In this document: piece by piece, positions 1-7,340 of the stretch | How positions within the stretch are numbered: the first letter of the stretch is position 1 | Layout: each line of letters starts with the position of its first letter | Assembly (NCBI RefSeq): GCF_003054555.1 | Contig: NZ_CP026304.1 | Coordinates: 4,464,001-4,528,000, forward strand | Origin: Streptomyces lunaelactis | Lineage (GTDB): Bacteria > Actinomycetota > Actinomycetes > Streptomycetales > Streptomycetaceae | DNA length: 64,000 nt | Direction: 5' to 3' | Made by a program: the position numbers and the translations under genes | Notes under the pieces: model-generated | The model's database searches: none | The model's input: the letters and a program-made list of their open reading frames with translations, nothing else | Told to the model about the DNA's origin: nothing

Positions 1-1
1 C

Positions 2-289
2 AAGGCGTTCGAGATCGCGGGGTACTCGAAGGAGACCGTCGAGCACGAGTTCTCGGGCATGCTCCGCGCCTTCCAGTTCGGCGCCCCGCCGCACGGCGGC
101 ATCGCCCCGGGTGTCGACCGCATCGTGATGCTGCTGGCCGACGAGCCGAACATCCGCGAGACGATCGCCTTCCCGCTCAACGGCAACGCGCAGGACCTGA
201 TGATGGGCGCCCCGACGGAGCTGGACGAGTCGCGGCTGCGCGAGCTGAACATCGCGCTGCGCAAGCCGGTCGCCAAGTCGGGCGACTAG
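2..289 (+). CDS. aspS: Aspartyl-tRNA synthetase, C-terminal end (partial)
   Basis: This is the last 95 codons of a class II aminoacyl-tRNA synthetase that charges tRNA-Asp in the cytoplasm; the gene starts left of the window. The segment holds class II motif 3 of the AspRS type, with the run [20 protein letters not shown] (the G-x-D-R arginine contacts ATP), followed by the bacterial AspRS C-terminal block [20 protein letters not shown]. It ends in TAG. The family assignment is secure because the AspRS tail is highly conserved. Nothing in the visible part looks damaged. Confidence 0.95.
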   Translation, partial: KAFEIAGYSKETVEHEFSGMLRAFQFGAPPHGGIAPGVDRIVMLLADEPNIRETIAFPLNGNAQDLMMGAPTELDESRLRELNIALRKPVAKSGD

Positions 290-448
290 GCCGTACGCGA
301 GTAAGCCGTACGCGGGTAGTCGTACGCAGGTAGTCGTATGCGGAGAAGGGGCCCGGAGCCGAACGGTTCCCGGCCCCTTCTCGTCTCACCAGCGACTCAC
401 AGCCTCTTCCCATGTCCCTGCCAGGTCCGCTCCCTAGCGTCCTGGCCC

Positions 449-1357
449 ATGACAGACACCCAGGAACCCGCTCACAAACGGGACATGACGCGACGCCGGT
501 TCGTCGTCGCAGGCGGCGCGGCCGTGGCAGCGATCGGGGCCGGCGGCGCGGTGGTCACCACCGCTTCCGCGGGCCAGAGCCCGGGAAAGAAGCCCGCCGC
601 GTCCGGTGAGGTGTGTTACCGGCTCACCTCGGAGACGACCGAAGGGCCGTACTACATCGACGCGGACAAGATCCGCCGGGACATCACGGAGGACCGCGTC
701 GGCATCCCGATGACCCTCCGGCTGAAGGTGATCGACACCGACACCTGCAAGCCGCTGGCGGGTGCGGCGGTCGACGTCTGGCACTGCGACGCGCTGGGCA
801 TCTACTCCGGCTATGAGGATCTCTCCACGGGCGGAGGCGGGGGCGGTACGCCGCCGAGCGGCGCCCCGACGGATGCCCCGACCGGTACCCCGACCGGTAC
901 GCCTCCGTCCGGCGGGCCCGGAGGCGGTGGCGGAGGCCACGAGGAGCCCACCGACGACAAGCGGTATCTGCGCGGCACCCAACTGACCGACCGGAACGGC
1001 TTCGTGGAGTTCAGGACCGTGTTCCCCGGCTGGTACCGGGGCCGCTGCGTGCACATCCACACCAAGGTGCATGTCGGCGGCAAGCTGACCACGACCGGTT
1101 ACGAGGGCGGGCACACCTGCCACACCGGTCAGCTCTTCTTCGCCGAGGAGGCCGTACTGGACTCCGCGAAGGTCGCGCCGTACAGCACCAGCACCACCGA
1201 GCGCACGACGCTGGACGAGGACACGATCTATCCCGGCAACGGGACCGAGGGCGGTCTGCTGACACTCAAGTACGGCAAGGGGAAGATCGCGAAGGGCGTA
1301 GTCGCCACGCTCACCATGGGCGTCGACCCCGACGAGACGCACACCGGCACCGGCTGA
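449..1357 (+). CDS. Secreted (Tat) intradiol ring-cleavage dioxygenase family protein
   Basis: This 302-residue protein has a twin-arginine leader (TRRRFVVAGG followed by a hydrophobic Ala/Gly run), so it is probably exported folded by Tat. The mature part is an intradiol dioxygenase fold like protocatechuate 3,4-dioxygenase beta: TEGPYY, VDVWHCDALGIYSGY, then GWYRGRCVHIHTKV, which carries the Tyr and two His expected as Fe(III) ligands. A Gly/Pro/Thr-rich insertion of about 45 residues sits in a loop between the first Tyr and the His pair. The start at 449 keeps a short region before the RR motif; 485 is an alternative. The substrate is unknown: secreted homologues may act on catechols from lignin or humus, which is inference. 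Confidence 0.85.
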   Translation: MTDTQEPAHKRDMTRRRFVVAGGAAVAAIGAGGAVVTTASAGQSPGKKPAASGEVCYRLTSETTEGPYYIDADKIRRDITEDRVGIPMTLRLKVIDTDTCKPLAGAAVDVWHCDALGIYSGYEDLSTGGGGGGTPPSGAPTDAPTGTPTGTPPSGGPGGGGGGHEEPTDDKRYLRGTQLTDRNGFVEFRTVFPGWYRGRCVHIHTKVHVGGKLTTTGYEGGHTCHTGQLFFAEEAVLDSAKVAPYSTSTTERTTLDEDTIYPGNGTEGGLLTLKYGKGKIAKGVVATLTMGVDPDETHTGTG

Positions 1358-1414
1358 CGCGGAGGGCGCCTGCGTGCGGCGGTGGGGCCGCCGCAGGCGA
1401 TCCTGCGGCGGTCC

Positions 1415-2190
1415 CTACCAACGGTGAGGCGTGCGCCGGTAGTTGGCGCGCCCCCCTGCGTGCCGCTGGCGCGGCTGGGCGTGCCGGGCAGGGCTGGTGA
1501 GCGTGATCTGAAGGACGAGCTGCTGGAATGAGATCAGGGCGGTGATCGGCGGAAGCCCCGCCACCGCCATCGCGATCGGCGTCCTGGGTGCGTGGGCGAC
1601 GCACAGGCACATCGCGACGGCCGAGAAGAGCATCACCACGACCCAGGAGTGCACGGCGCGGCGGCGGTGGAGCGCGGCCCGCAGGATGGACAACGACGCC
1701 ACCAGCCACGGCCCGTAGACCAGCAGCGGCCACCACCCGGCCAGCCCGTGGGCGGGGGACGCCAGGGTGCGCAGCGGATCGTACGCGATCAGTCCGCCGA
1801 GCACGCTCACCATGCCGACGATGGCCGCGGTCAGCGCCGCGATGAGCAGGCTCAGCACCTTCAGCCACGGTGCCCGGATCCAGCGGACGCACCGCACCAG
1901 TCGGCTCGGACGCCGACGGGCGCCGTGCTTGCGCGGGATGGTGACGGGGACGGGGACGGGTGCGACGGGGACGGGTACGACGGGAATGGGTGCGACGGGG
2001 GTGGGTGCGGCGGGGTGGGTGCGGCGGCCTGGAGGAGTTGGGTGAGATCGTTCTCGAAGTCCCAATGGGTGTCCAGGTGGGCGTCCAGGCCTTCGGGGAT
2101 GGTGGGGTCGAGCACATCCGCGCCGAAGGCGGTCGGCTGATACCCAGCCGTGTCCAACCCGTCGTCGGGATAGTGCCAGTAGCCGCTCAT
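1415..2190 (-). pseudogene. DUF2637 membrane protein, frameshifted
   Basis: The N-terminal part (MSGYWHYPDDGLDTAGYQPT, about 60 residues) and the C-terminal membrane part lie in two different reading frames. The downstream frame has a basic linker then about four hydrophobic helices (LKVLSLLIAALTAAIVGMVS, PLLVYGPWLVASLSIL, SWVVVMLFSAVAMCL, ITALISFQQLVLQI) as in DUF2637 membrane proteins. The frame changes inside a Pro/Val-rich stretch at about 1940-2040 made of G-run repeats; restoring one base there would rejoin the frames. The start overlaps the stop of the small gene upstream (ATGA), indicating translational coupling. It is either a real frameshift or a homopolymer sequencing error. Function is not established; relatives occur on Streptomyces plasmids and chromosomes. 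Confidence 0.7.
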
Positions 2191-2378
2191 GCCTGCCTCG
2201 GCGGCGCCTCGGCAGCGCCGATGCGCCGGGTGAATTCGGCCTGGATCCGCTCCAGCACACCGAAGAGGTTGTGGAGCAGATCGGAGCAGTCCGCGCATCC
2301 GGACCCCCGCGAGGAGCCCAAGCCCCGCTCTTCGCACGTGTCTGCCGCCACTGTGCCCTGCGGGCTCATCGTCGCCAT
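2187..2378 (-). CDS. Small hypothetical protein coupled to the DUF2637 gene
   Basis: This 63-residue protein has a Cys pair in GCADCSDLL and an amphipathic helix (NLFGVLERIQAEFTRRIGAA). Its TGA overlaps the ATG of the DUF2637 gene by four bases, so the two are one transcriptional unit. The first ATG (2378) sits one base after a GGGGAGGG site; the second ATG (2369, MSPQG) has better spacing and may be the true start. I do not recognise a domain. Conserved pairing with DUF2637 would support a joint function, but this could not be checked here. Confidence 0.55.
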   Translation of the reverse strand: MATMSPQGTVAADTCEERGLGSSRGSGCADCSDLLHNLFGVLERIQAEFTRRIGAAEAPPRQA

Positions 2379-2402
2379 GCCCTCCCCAACGAGGAGAGAA
2401 TT

Positions 2403-2420
2403 AGTTGGATACGCCCAACT
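2403..2420. promoter_or_regulatory. Inverted repeat, likely operator of the DUF2637 unit
   Basis: AGTTGG-ATACGC-CCAACT is a perfect 6+6 inverted repeat in an unusually AT-rich stretch (about 2398-2465) just upstream of the small gene that starts near 2378 on the minus strand and of a possible plus-strand gene at 2469. Position and symmetry suggest a dimeric repressor site; the binding protein is unknown. Confidence 0.4.
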
Positions 2421-2468
2421 TCAAAGCAATGTCCATATATTGATGCTTTTAACACTTCTTCGGTTCTG

Positions 2469-2780
2469 ATGCGGATCCACCACCCCGGACGGACCGGAAC
2501 TGAGGGTTCCGGGGCCGTCGGGACCAGGGCGCAGAACCCGCCCGTCCTGCACGAGTCGGGCGACGTCCCGCCCGCCTTCCGGAAGATCCGCGGCACCAAG
2601 GAGCGCAGTGCGCTGCTCGGCCGCGTCCCGGCCGCGGACTCCGTCATCTTTGTCAGCCTCCGCGTCTCCGGCGACGCCTCACGCGCTGCGGCTGAAACGC
2701 GACAGATGATCGCATATGTGGGATTCGATGCTGCCCGGGCCGAGGTCGCTCCCACCCCGCCCCGAAGCAGCAGCACATGA
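2469..2780 (+). CDS. Possible hypothetical protein (unrecognised)
   Basis: This is a 103-codon open frame. From about 2510 to 2675 nearly every third codon position is G or C while second positions are mixed, as in real Streptomyces genes; this bias fades after about 2680. No ribosome site is visible before the ATG. The best-defined part reads PPAFRKIRGTKERSALLGRV then a hydrophobic stretch SVIFVSLRV. I do not recognise a family. It may be a gene remnant or a small gene; the frame in the biased part is more certain than the ends. Confidence 0.35.
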   Translation: MRIHHPGRTGTEGSGAVGTRAQNPPVLHESGDVPPAFRKIRGTKERSALLGRVPAADSVIFVSLRVSGDASRAAAETRQMIAYVGFDAARAEVAPTPPRSSST

Positions 2781-2805
2781 AGCTCTCGAACTGAAAGGCC
2801 CGCAC

Positions 2806-3576
2806 ATGTCCCTCCGCACAGGACCGTTCCCGGCGGTCGCACTGGCCGCCGCCAGTCTGCTGCTGCTCACCGGCTGCGCGGGCGCAACCGGCAGGGCGGC
2901 GCCCGCGGCCGAGCAGAAATCGGCGAGCGCCACCGCGTCGGGTCCTGCCGGGCAGCCCGGCCCCCAGGCGCAGATCGTCCGGGCGCAGGAGATCCCCGCA
3001 CTCGGCCCCGGGACCCGCGCCCAGCTCAGCCCGGCGAACGAGCAGGCGGTCGTGGTGGTCGGCGACGACGCCGACTCCAACCAGTCCGTCGCCATGCTCT
3101 ACGAGCGCGATCCCGTCCAGGGCTGGAAGCCCGTCTCCGATCCATGGCCGGCGCACAACGCGCTCCTCGGCTGGACCGACGACCACCGCACGGCCGACCA
3201 CCGCTCGCCGATCGGCGTCTTCGGCCTCACGGACGCGGGCGGCAAGCTGCCCGACCCGGGCACGAAGCTCCCGTACGACGAGGCCGCGGCCTTCGATGCG
3301 CCCGGCACGGGTTTCGAGGGCGAGCCGCTCGAGGGGTCCTTCGATCATGTCGTGGCCATCAACTACAACCGCGAGCCGGGGACCACCCCGCTGGACTGGA
3401 CCCGGCCGCTGGGCTCGGAGAAGGGCGGCGGCATCTGGATCCACGTCGACCACGGCGGACCCACACAGGGCTGTGTCTCGCTGCCGCTCGAGCGGATGAA
3501 GGACCTGCTACGGTGGCTGGACCCGGCTAAGCAGCCGGTGGTGGTGATGGGCGACCTGGCGTCGCTGAGCCGCTGA
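2806..3576 (+). CDS. L,D-transpeptidase-like (YkuD-type) lipoprotein
   Basis: This 256-residue protein starts with a lipoprotein signal ending in LLLLTGC, so it should be diacylglyceryl-anchored outside the membrane. A spacer rich in Ala/Pro leads to a C-terminal domain with IHVDHGGPTQGCVSL: His213/His216 and Cys223 match the His...Cys catalytic pattern of YkuD-type L,D-transpeptidase folds, which cross-link or trim peptidoglycan stem peptides. The start at 2806 was chosen because it gives the lipobox at a normal distance; an upstream frame extension lacks sense. A second protein of the same layout lies at 58041-58946. Enzymatic activity is inferred from the motif, not shown. Confidence 0.75.
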   Translation: MSLRTGPFPAVALAAASLLLLTGCAGATGRAAPAAEQKSASATASGPAGQPGPQAQIVRAQEIPALGPGTRAQLSPANEQAVVVVGDDADSNQSVAMLYERDPVQGWKPVSDPWPAHNALLGWTDDHRTADHRSPIGVFGLTDAGGKLPDPGTKLPYDEAAAFDAPGTGFEGEPLEGSFDHVVAINYNREPGTTPLDWTRPLGSEKGGGIWIHVDHGGPTQGCVSLPLERMKDLLRWLDPAKQPVVVMGDLASLSR

Positions 3577-3584
3577 GGCGTACT

Positions 3585-3613
3585 GACCGGGGTTTCCGGC
3601 CCGGACCCCGGTC
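3585..3613 (+). terminator. Hairpin terminator after the YkuD-type gene
   Basis: GACCGGGGT and ACCCCGGTC form a perfect 9-bp stem with an 11-base GC loop, nine bases after the stop codon. There is no T run, which is common for Streptomyces terminators. Confidence 0.65.
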
Positions 3614-3657
3614 CTGGGCGCCGGGCGCGCTGAAACAGTCCGCCCGGCGCTCGACTC

Positions 3658-3771
3658 GTCCTTCTTCAGCTCCTCCAGCCGCGGGCTGTGTCTTCTGGGG
3701 GACGACCCCCAGACCCCCGTGTGTTCCCGCGGCCCAGCCACTAGTCCTTCTTCAGCTCCTCCAGCCGCGGG
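3658..3771. repeat. 28-bp direct repeat of the metG 3' end flanking a G5/C5 hairpin
   Basis: The 28 bases at 3744-3771 (the last codons of metG, encoding RLEELKKD) recur exactly at 3658-3685, 86 bases further downstream of metG. Between the copies is a perfect hairpin, CTGGGGG-ACGA-CCCCCAG (3695-3712), which could serve as the metG terminator. The layout looks like a tandem duplication, or the insertion of a hairpin element that copied its target. Confidence 0.75.
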
Positions 3772-5357
3772 AACAGCACCGCGCCCTTCGTCACCGTCAC
3801 ACCCGCCGGGAGCCCGCCCCACTCGCCCGCGCGCTGGACCCGCTGGTCCGCGAGGGCGCCCAGCGGGGCCTCCGCGCCGAGCGAGTCCCACAGGGCCTGC
3901 GAGGTCACCGGCATTACAGGGTTGAGCAGTACCGCGACCGCGCGCAGCGACTCCGCGGCCGTGTAGAGGATCGTCGCGAGACGCGCCTGCCCCTCCGGCG
4001 ATTCGTCCTTCGCGACCTTCCACGGCTCCTGCTCCGTGATGTAGCCGTTGACCTGCTTCACGAAGTCGAGGACCGCCAGGATGCCGCCCTGGAAGTCCAG
4101 CTCCTCGCCGATCTTCCGGTCGGCCTCGGCGGCCGCCTTGGCCATGCCGGCCTGCACCGCCTTCTCGGCCTCGCCGGACGCCGTCGCCTCCGGCAGCGCG
4201 CCGCCGAAGTACTTGCCGACCATGGCAGCGACGCGCGAGGCGAGGTTGCCGTAGTCGTTGGCGAGCTCGCTGGTGTAGCGGGCGGTGAAGTCCTCCCAGG
4301 AGAACGAGCCGTCCTGCCCGAACGAGATGGCGCGCAGGAAGTACCAGCGGTAGGCGTCCACGCCGAAGTGCGAGGTCAGGTCCTGCGGCTTGATGCCCGT
4401 CAGGTTCGACTTCGACATCTTCTCGCCGCCGACCATCAGCCAGCCGTTGCACGCGACCCTGCCGGGCACCGGCAGGTCGTTCGCCATCAGCATCGCCGGC
4501 CAGATGATCGCGTGGAAGCGCAGGATGTCCTTGCCGATCAGGTGCACGTTCGCCGGGAAGGTCTCCTCGAACTTCGCCGGGTTCTCGTTGTAGCCGACGG
4601 CCGTCGCGTAGTTCAGCAGCGCGTCGATCCACACGTAGATGACGTGCTTCTCGTCCCACGGCACCGGGACGCCCCAGTCGAAGGTCGAGCGCGAGATCGA
4701 CAGGTCCTGCAGGCCCTGCTTGGCGAAGTTCACGACCTCGTTGCGGGCGGACTCGGGCTGGATGAAGCCGGGGTTGGCCTCGTAGAACTCCAGCAGCTTC
4801 GGACCGTACTCGCTGAGCTTGAAGAAGTAGTTCTCCTCCTTGAGGATCTCCACCGGCCTCTTGTGGATCGGGCAGAGTTTCTGCCCGGCGTACTCGCCCT
4901 CGCCGTCGATCAGATCGCCGGGGAGCTTGTACTCCTCACAGCCCACGCAGTACGGGCCTTCGTACCCGCCCTTGTAGATCTCGCCCTTGTCGTACAGGTC
5001 CTGCACGAACTCCTGCACACGGTCCGTGTGCCGCTTCTCCGTCGTACGGATGAAGTCGTCGTTCGCGATGTTCAGGTGCTCCCAGAGGGGCTTCCAGGCC
5101 TCCTCGACGAGCTTGTCGCACCACTCCTGCGGGCTGACGCCGTTCGCCTCGGCAGTGCGCATGATCTTCTGACCGTGCTCGTCCGTGCCGGTGAGGTACC
5201 ACACCTTCTCGCCACGCTGGCGGTGCCAGCGGGTGAGCACGTCGCCTGCGACGGTCGTGTAGGCGTGGCCCAGGTGAGGAGCGTCGTTGACGTAGTAAAT
5301 GGGGGTCGAGACGTAGTACGCCTTCGCCCCCTGCTTCTCGGATCCAGTGGCCGCCAT
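3741..5357 (-). CDS. metG: Methionyl-tRNA synthetase
   Basis: This 538-residue class I aminoacyl-tRNA synthetase charges initiator and elongator tRNA-Met. The ATP-binding HIGH-type motif is HLGH (28-31) and the KMSKS loop is intact (KMSKSN from Lys313). The connective domain has the CVGCEEY/CPIH cysteine-histidine cluster of zinc-binding MetRS. The anticodon-binding helical domain ends at the short RLEELKKD tail, with no C-terminal tRNA-binding domain. The start at 5357 (MAATGSEKQG) is preferred over an 11-codon upstream extension. The gene is divergent from the two-component operon that starts at 5518. Confidence 0.96.
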   Translation of the reverse strand: MAATGSEKQGAKAYYVSTPIYYVNDAPHLGHAYTTVAGDVLTRWHRQRGEKVWYLTGTDEHGQKIMRTAEANGVSPQEWCDKLVEEAWKPLWEHLNIANDDFIRTTEKRHTDRVQEFVQDLYDKGEIYKGGYEGPYCVGCEEYKLPGDLIDGEGEYAGQKLCPIHKRPVEILKEENYFFKLSEYGPKLLEFYEANPGFIQPESARNEVVNFAKQGLQDLSISRSTFDWGVPVPWDEKHVIYVWIDALLNYATAVGYNENPAKFEETFPANVHLIGKDILRFHAIIWPAMLMANDLPVPGRVACNGWLMVGGEKMSKSNLTGIKPQDLTSHFGVDAYRWYFLRAISFGQDGSFSWEDFTARYTSELANDYGNLASRVAAMVGKYFGGALPEATASGEAEKAVQAGMAKAAAEADRKIGEELDFQGGILAVLDFVKQVNGYITEQEPWKVAKDESPEGQARLATILYTAAESLRAVAVLLNPVMPVTSQALWDSLGAEAPLGALADQRVQRAGEWGGLPAGVTVTKGAVLFPRLEELKKD

Positions 5358-5517
5358 GGTCGAAATCCTATCGGCCCCGGGAACGTCCACTCACCCGGAT
5401 AAGCCGGGGAGGGCGGCCGGAGCGGGGCCGGCGGAGACGTCCGCGAAACAACCCGTGCCGTAGAAAGGCGCATCCTGGGAGGAGATGGGGGCGTAGAGCG
5501 TGCGGGGGGACGACGAC

Positions 5518-6171
5518 ATGCGGGTACTGGTCGCCGAGGACGAGGAAGTACTGGCCGAGCTGGTCGCCACCGGGCTGCGGCGGGCCGGATTCGCCGTCGA
5601 CACCGTGTACAGCGGCGACGCCGCCCTCGCGTATCTGGGGCTGAACGACTACGACGTGGTCGTTCTCGACCGCGATCTGCCGCGGGTCCACGGGGACGAG
5701 GTGGCGCGCGAACTCGTCGCCTCCGCGTCCCGCACCAGGATCCTGATGCTCACCGCTTCCGCGTCCATGGAGGACCGGGTGGAGGGTCTGGACCTGGGCG
5801 CGGACGACTATCTGGGCAAGCCCTTCGAATTCCCCGAGCTGGTCTCGCGGGTGCGCGCCCTGCGGCGGCGCAGCGCCCGGCCGGTACCGCCGTTGCTCGA
5901 GCGGCACGGGGTGCGGCTGGACACGGTGCGGCGGACGGTGACGCGGGACGGGCGGGAGCTCGGCCTGTCCCCGAAGGAGTTCTCCGTACTGCAGATCCTG
6001 CTGGAGGCCGACGGGGCGACGGTCTCGGCGGAGGAGCTGCTGGAGCGCGCCTGGGACGCGCACGCGGATCCGTTCACGGGCGCGGTGCGGGTGTGCATGA
6101 GCAAGCTGCGGTCGAAGCTGGGGGAGCCGGCGCTGATCCGTACGGTGCAGGGTGTGGGGTACGTGCTGTGA
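5518..6171 (+). CDS. OmpR/PhoB-family response regulator
   Basis: This 217-residue protein has a receiver domain (residues 1-115) with the acidic pocket AEDEE, phospho-acceptor Asp51 in VVLDRDLP, the conserved Thr in MLTAS and the Lys of GKPF. The C-terminal winged helix (about 125-217) has the OmpR pattern LSPKEFSVLQILLE and the final [15 protein letters not shown] wing (here [11 protein letters not shown]). It is a DNA-binding regulator driven by the kinase that follows, with which it overlaps by four bases (GTGA). A GTG six codons upstream is possible, but MRVLVAEDEE is the usual N-terminus. The stimulus is unknown. Confidence 0.92.
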   Translation: MRVLVAEDEEVLAELVATGLRRAGFAVDTVYSGDAALAYLGLNDYDVVVLDRDLPRVHGDEVARELVASASRTRILMLTASASMEDRVEGLDLGADDYLGKPFEFPELVSRVRALRRRSARPVPPLLERHGVRLDTVRRTVTRDGRELGLSPKEFSVLQILLEADGATVSAEELLERAWDAHADPFTGAVRVCMSKLRSKLGEPALIRTVQGVGYVL

Positions 6172-7340
6172 GCCGCCCTTGCATGGGGCCCGGGTCGACG
6201 ATCCGTACGCGGATCGCGCTCATCTACGGCGGGGTCTTTCTCGTCCTCGGCGCCTGCCTGCTGGGGATCGTGAATCTCCTGTCCCGGGCCGGTACGGAGA
6301 ACGAGGTCGCGGCGATCAGGGCGCGCGCCGTTCCCGCGCCGCCGGTGACGGACGTCACCGGGGTCACGGTCGTCCAGCTGACCGCCAGCGTCCGGGACGC
6401 GGCGGGGCAGCAGATGCTGATCTGGTCGGTGTTCGCGCTGCTGGGGACGGCGCTGTGCGCGGTCGCGGTCGGGTGGTGGACGGCGGGGCGGGTGCTGCGG
6501 CCCGTGCACGCGATGACGGCGAAGGCGCGGCGTCTTCTGGAGCGGAGGCTGCTGGGGGTCCCCCCGGACGGAGTCTGGGGGAGGATCGGGGCGAGCGGTC
6601 CGGACGACGAGCTGAAGGAGCTCGGGGACACGCTGGACGCGCTGCTGGCGCGGCTGGAGAAGGCGTTCGACAGCCAGCGGAGGTTCATCGCGAACGCCTC
6701 GCACGAGCTGCGGACGCCGCTGGCGACGCAGCGTACGGCGATCCAGGTGGGCCTCGACGAGTCGGCGTCGGCGGAGGAACTGGCCCGTACGAGAACGGTG
6801 TTGCTCGACAGCAACCGGCGCAGCGAGCGGCTCATCGAGGGGCTGCTGGTGCTGGCACGGAGCGAGCGGGGGCTGTCGGAGCGGGAGGACGTCGACCTGG
6901 AGGAGGTCGTGTCGCAGGAGGCGGCGCGCTACGAGCTGAAGGCGTCGACCGGCGCCGGAGCGGTGGTGCGTGGGAACCGGATGCTGCTGACTCAGCTGGT
7001 GGGGAATCTGCTGGCGAACGCGAAGGCGTACAACGTGCCGGACGGGACGGTGGACCTGTCCGTGGCAGGCGGAGTCCTGACGGTGCGGAACACCGGCCCC
7101 GTCCTCCTGGCGGAGGACGTCCCTGCGCTGTTCGAGCCGTTCCGGCGGGGGGAGGGCCGCGACCGGATGGGGCCTGGGGCGGGGCTGGGGCTGTCGATCG
7201 TACGGTCGATAGCGGAGGCGCACGGCGGCACGGTGACGGCCGAGCCGGGCCCTGAGGGCGGCTTGGCCGTCACCGTGACGCTGCCGGTTGCCCAGGTCCT
7301 GTCCGGCCGATCAGGCCGGACAGGACCTGGCGGCGGCTAG
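6168..7340 (+). CDS. Sensor histidine kinase (HAMP-containing)
   Basis: This 390-residue membrane kinase has two transmembrane helices (about residues 13-35 and 88-108) around a short external domain, a HAMP linker, the dimerisation helix with His179 in ASHELRTPL, and an HATPase domain with the N box [10 protein letters not shown] and G boxes ([11 protein letters not shown]). It overlaps the regulator gene by four bases and should phosphorylate it. The HAMP region carries an unusual in-frame insertion encoding [11 protein letters not shown], made by a G5/C5 palindromic DNA element. The stop TAG lies in CTAG shared with the stop of the convergent gene. Confidence 0.9.
   Translation: MSRPCMGPGSTIRTRIALIYGGVFLVLGACLLGIVNLLSRAGTENEVAAIRARAVPAPPVTDVTGVTVVQLTASVRDAAGQQMLIWSVFALLGTALCAVAVGWWTAGRVLRPVHAMTAKARRLLERRLLGVPPDGVWGRIGASGPDDELKELGDTLDALLARLEKAFDSQRRFIANASHELRTPLATQRTAIQVGLDESASAEELARTRTVLLDSNRRSERLIEGLLVLARSERGLSEREDVDLEEVVSQEAARYELKASTGAGAVVRGNRMLLTQLVGNLLANAKAYNVPDGTVDLSVAGGVLTVRNTGPVLLAEDVPALFEPFRRGEGRDRMGPGAGLGLSIVRSIAEAHGGTVTAEPGPEGGLAVTVTLPVAQVLSGRSGRTGPGGG
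6551..6584. repeat. Palindromic GC element inserted in frame in the kinase HAMP region
   Basis: The run around GGGGGTCCCCCCGG and TCTGGGGGA can fold (TCCCCC with GGGGGA) and encodes the atypical peptide GVPPDGVWG in the middle of an otherwise normal HAMP helix. Its G5/C5 core resembles the hairpin next to metG at 3695-3712. Confidence 0.55.
7292..7330. terminator. 17-bp perfect hairpin between convergent genes
   Basis: CCAGGTCCTGTCCGGCC pairs perfectly with GGCCGGACAGGACCTGG across a five-base loop. It lies inside the last codons of the kinase gene, a few bases before the shared CTAG stop, and so can terminate transcription from both sides. Confidence 0.8.
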
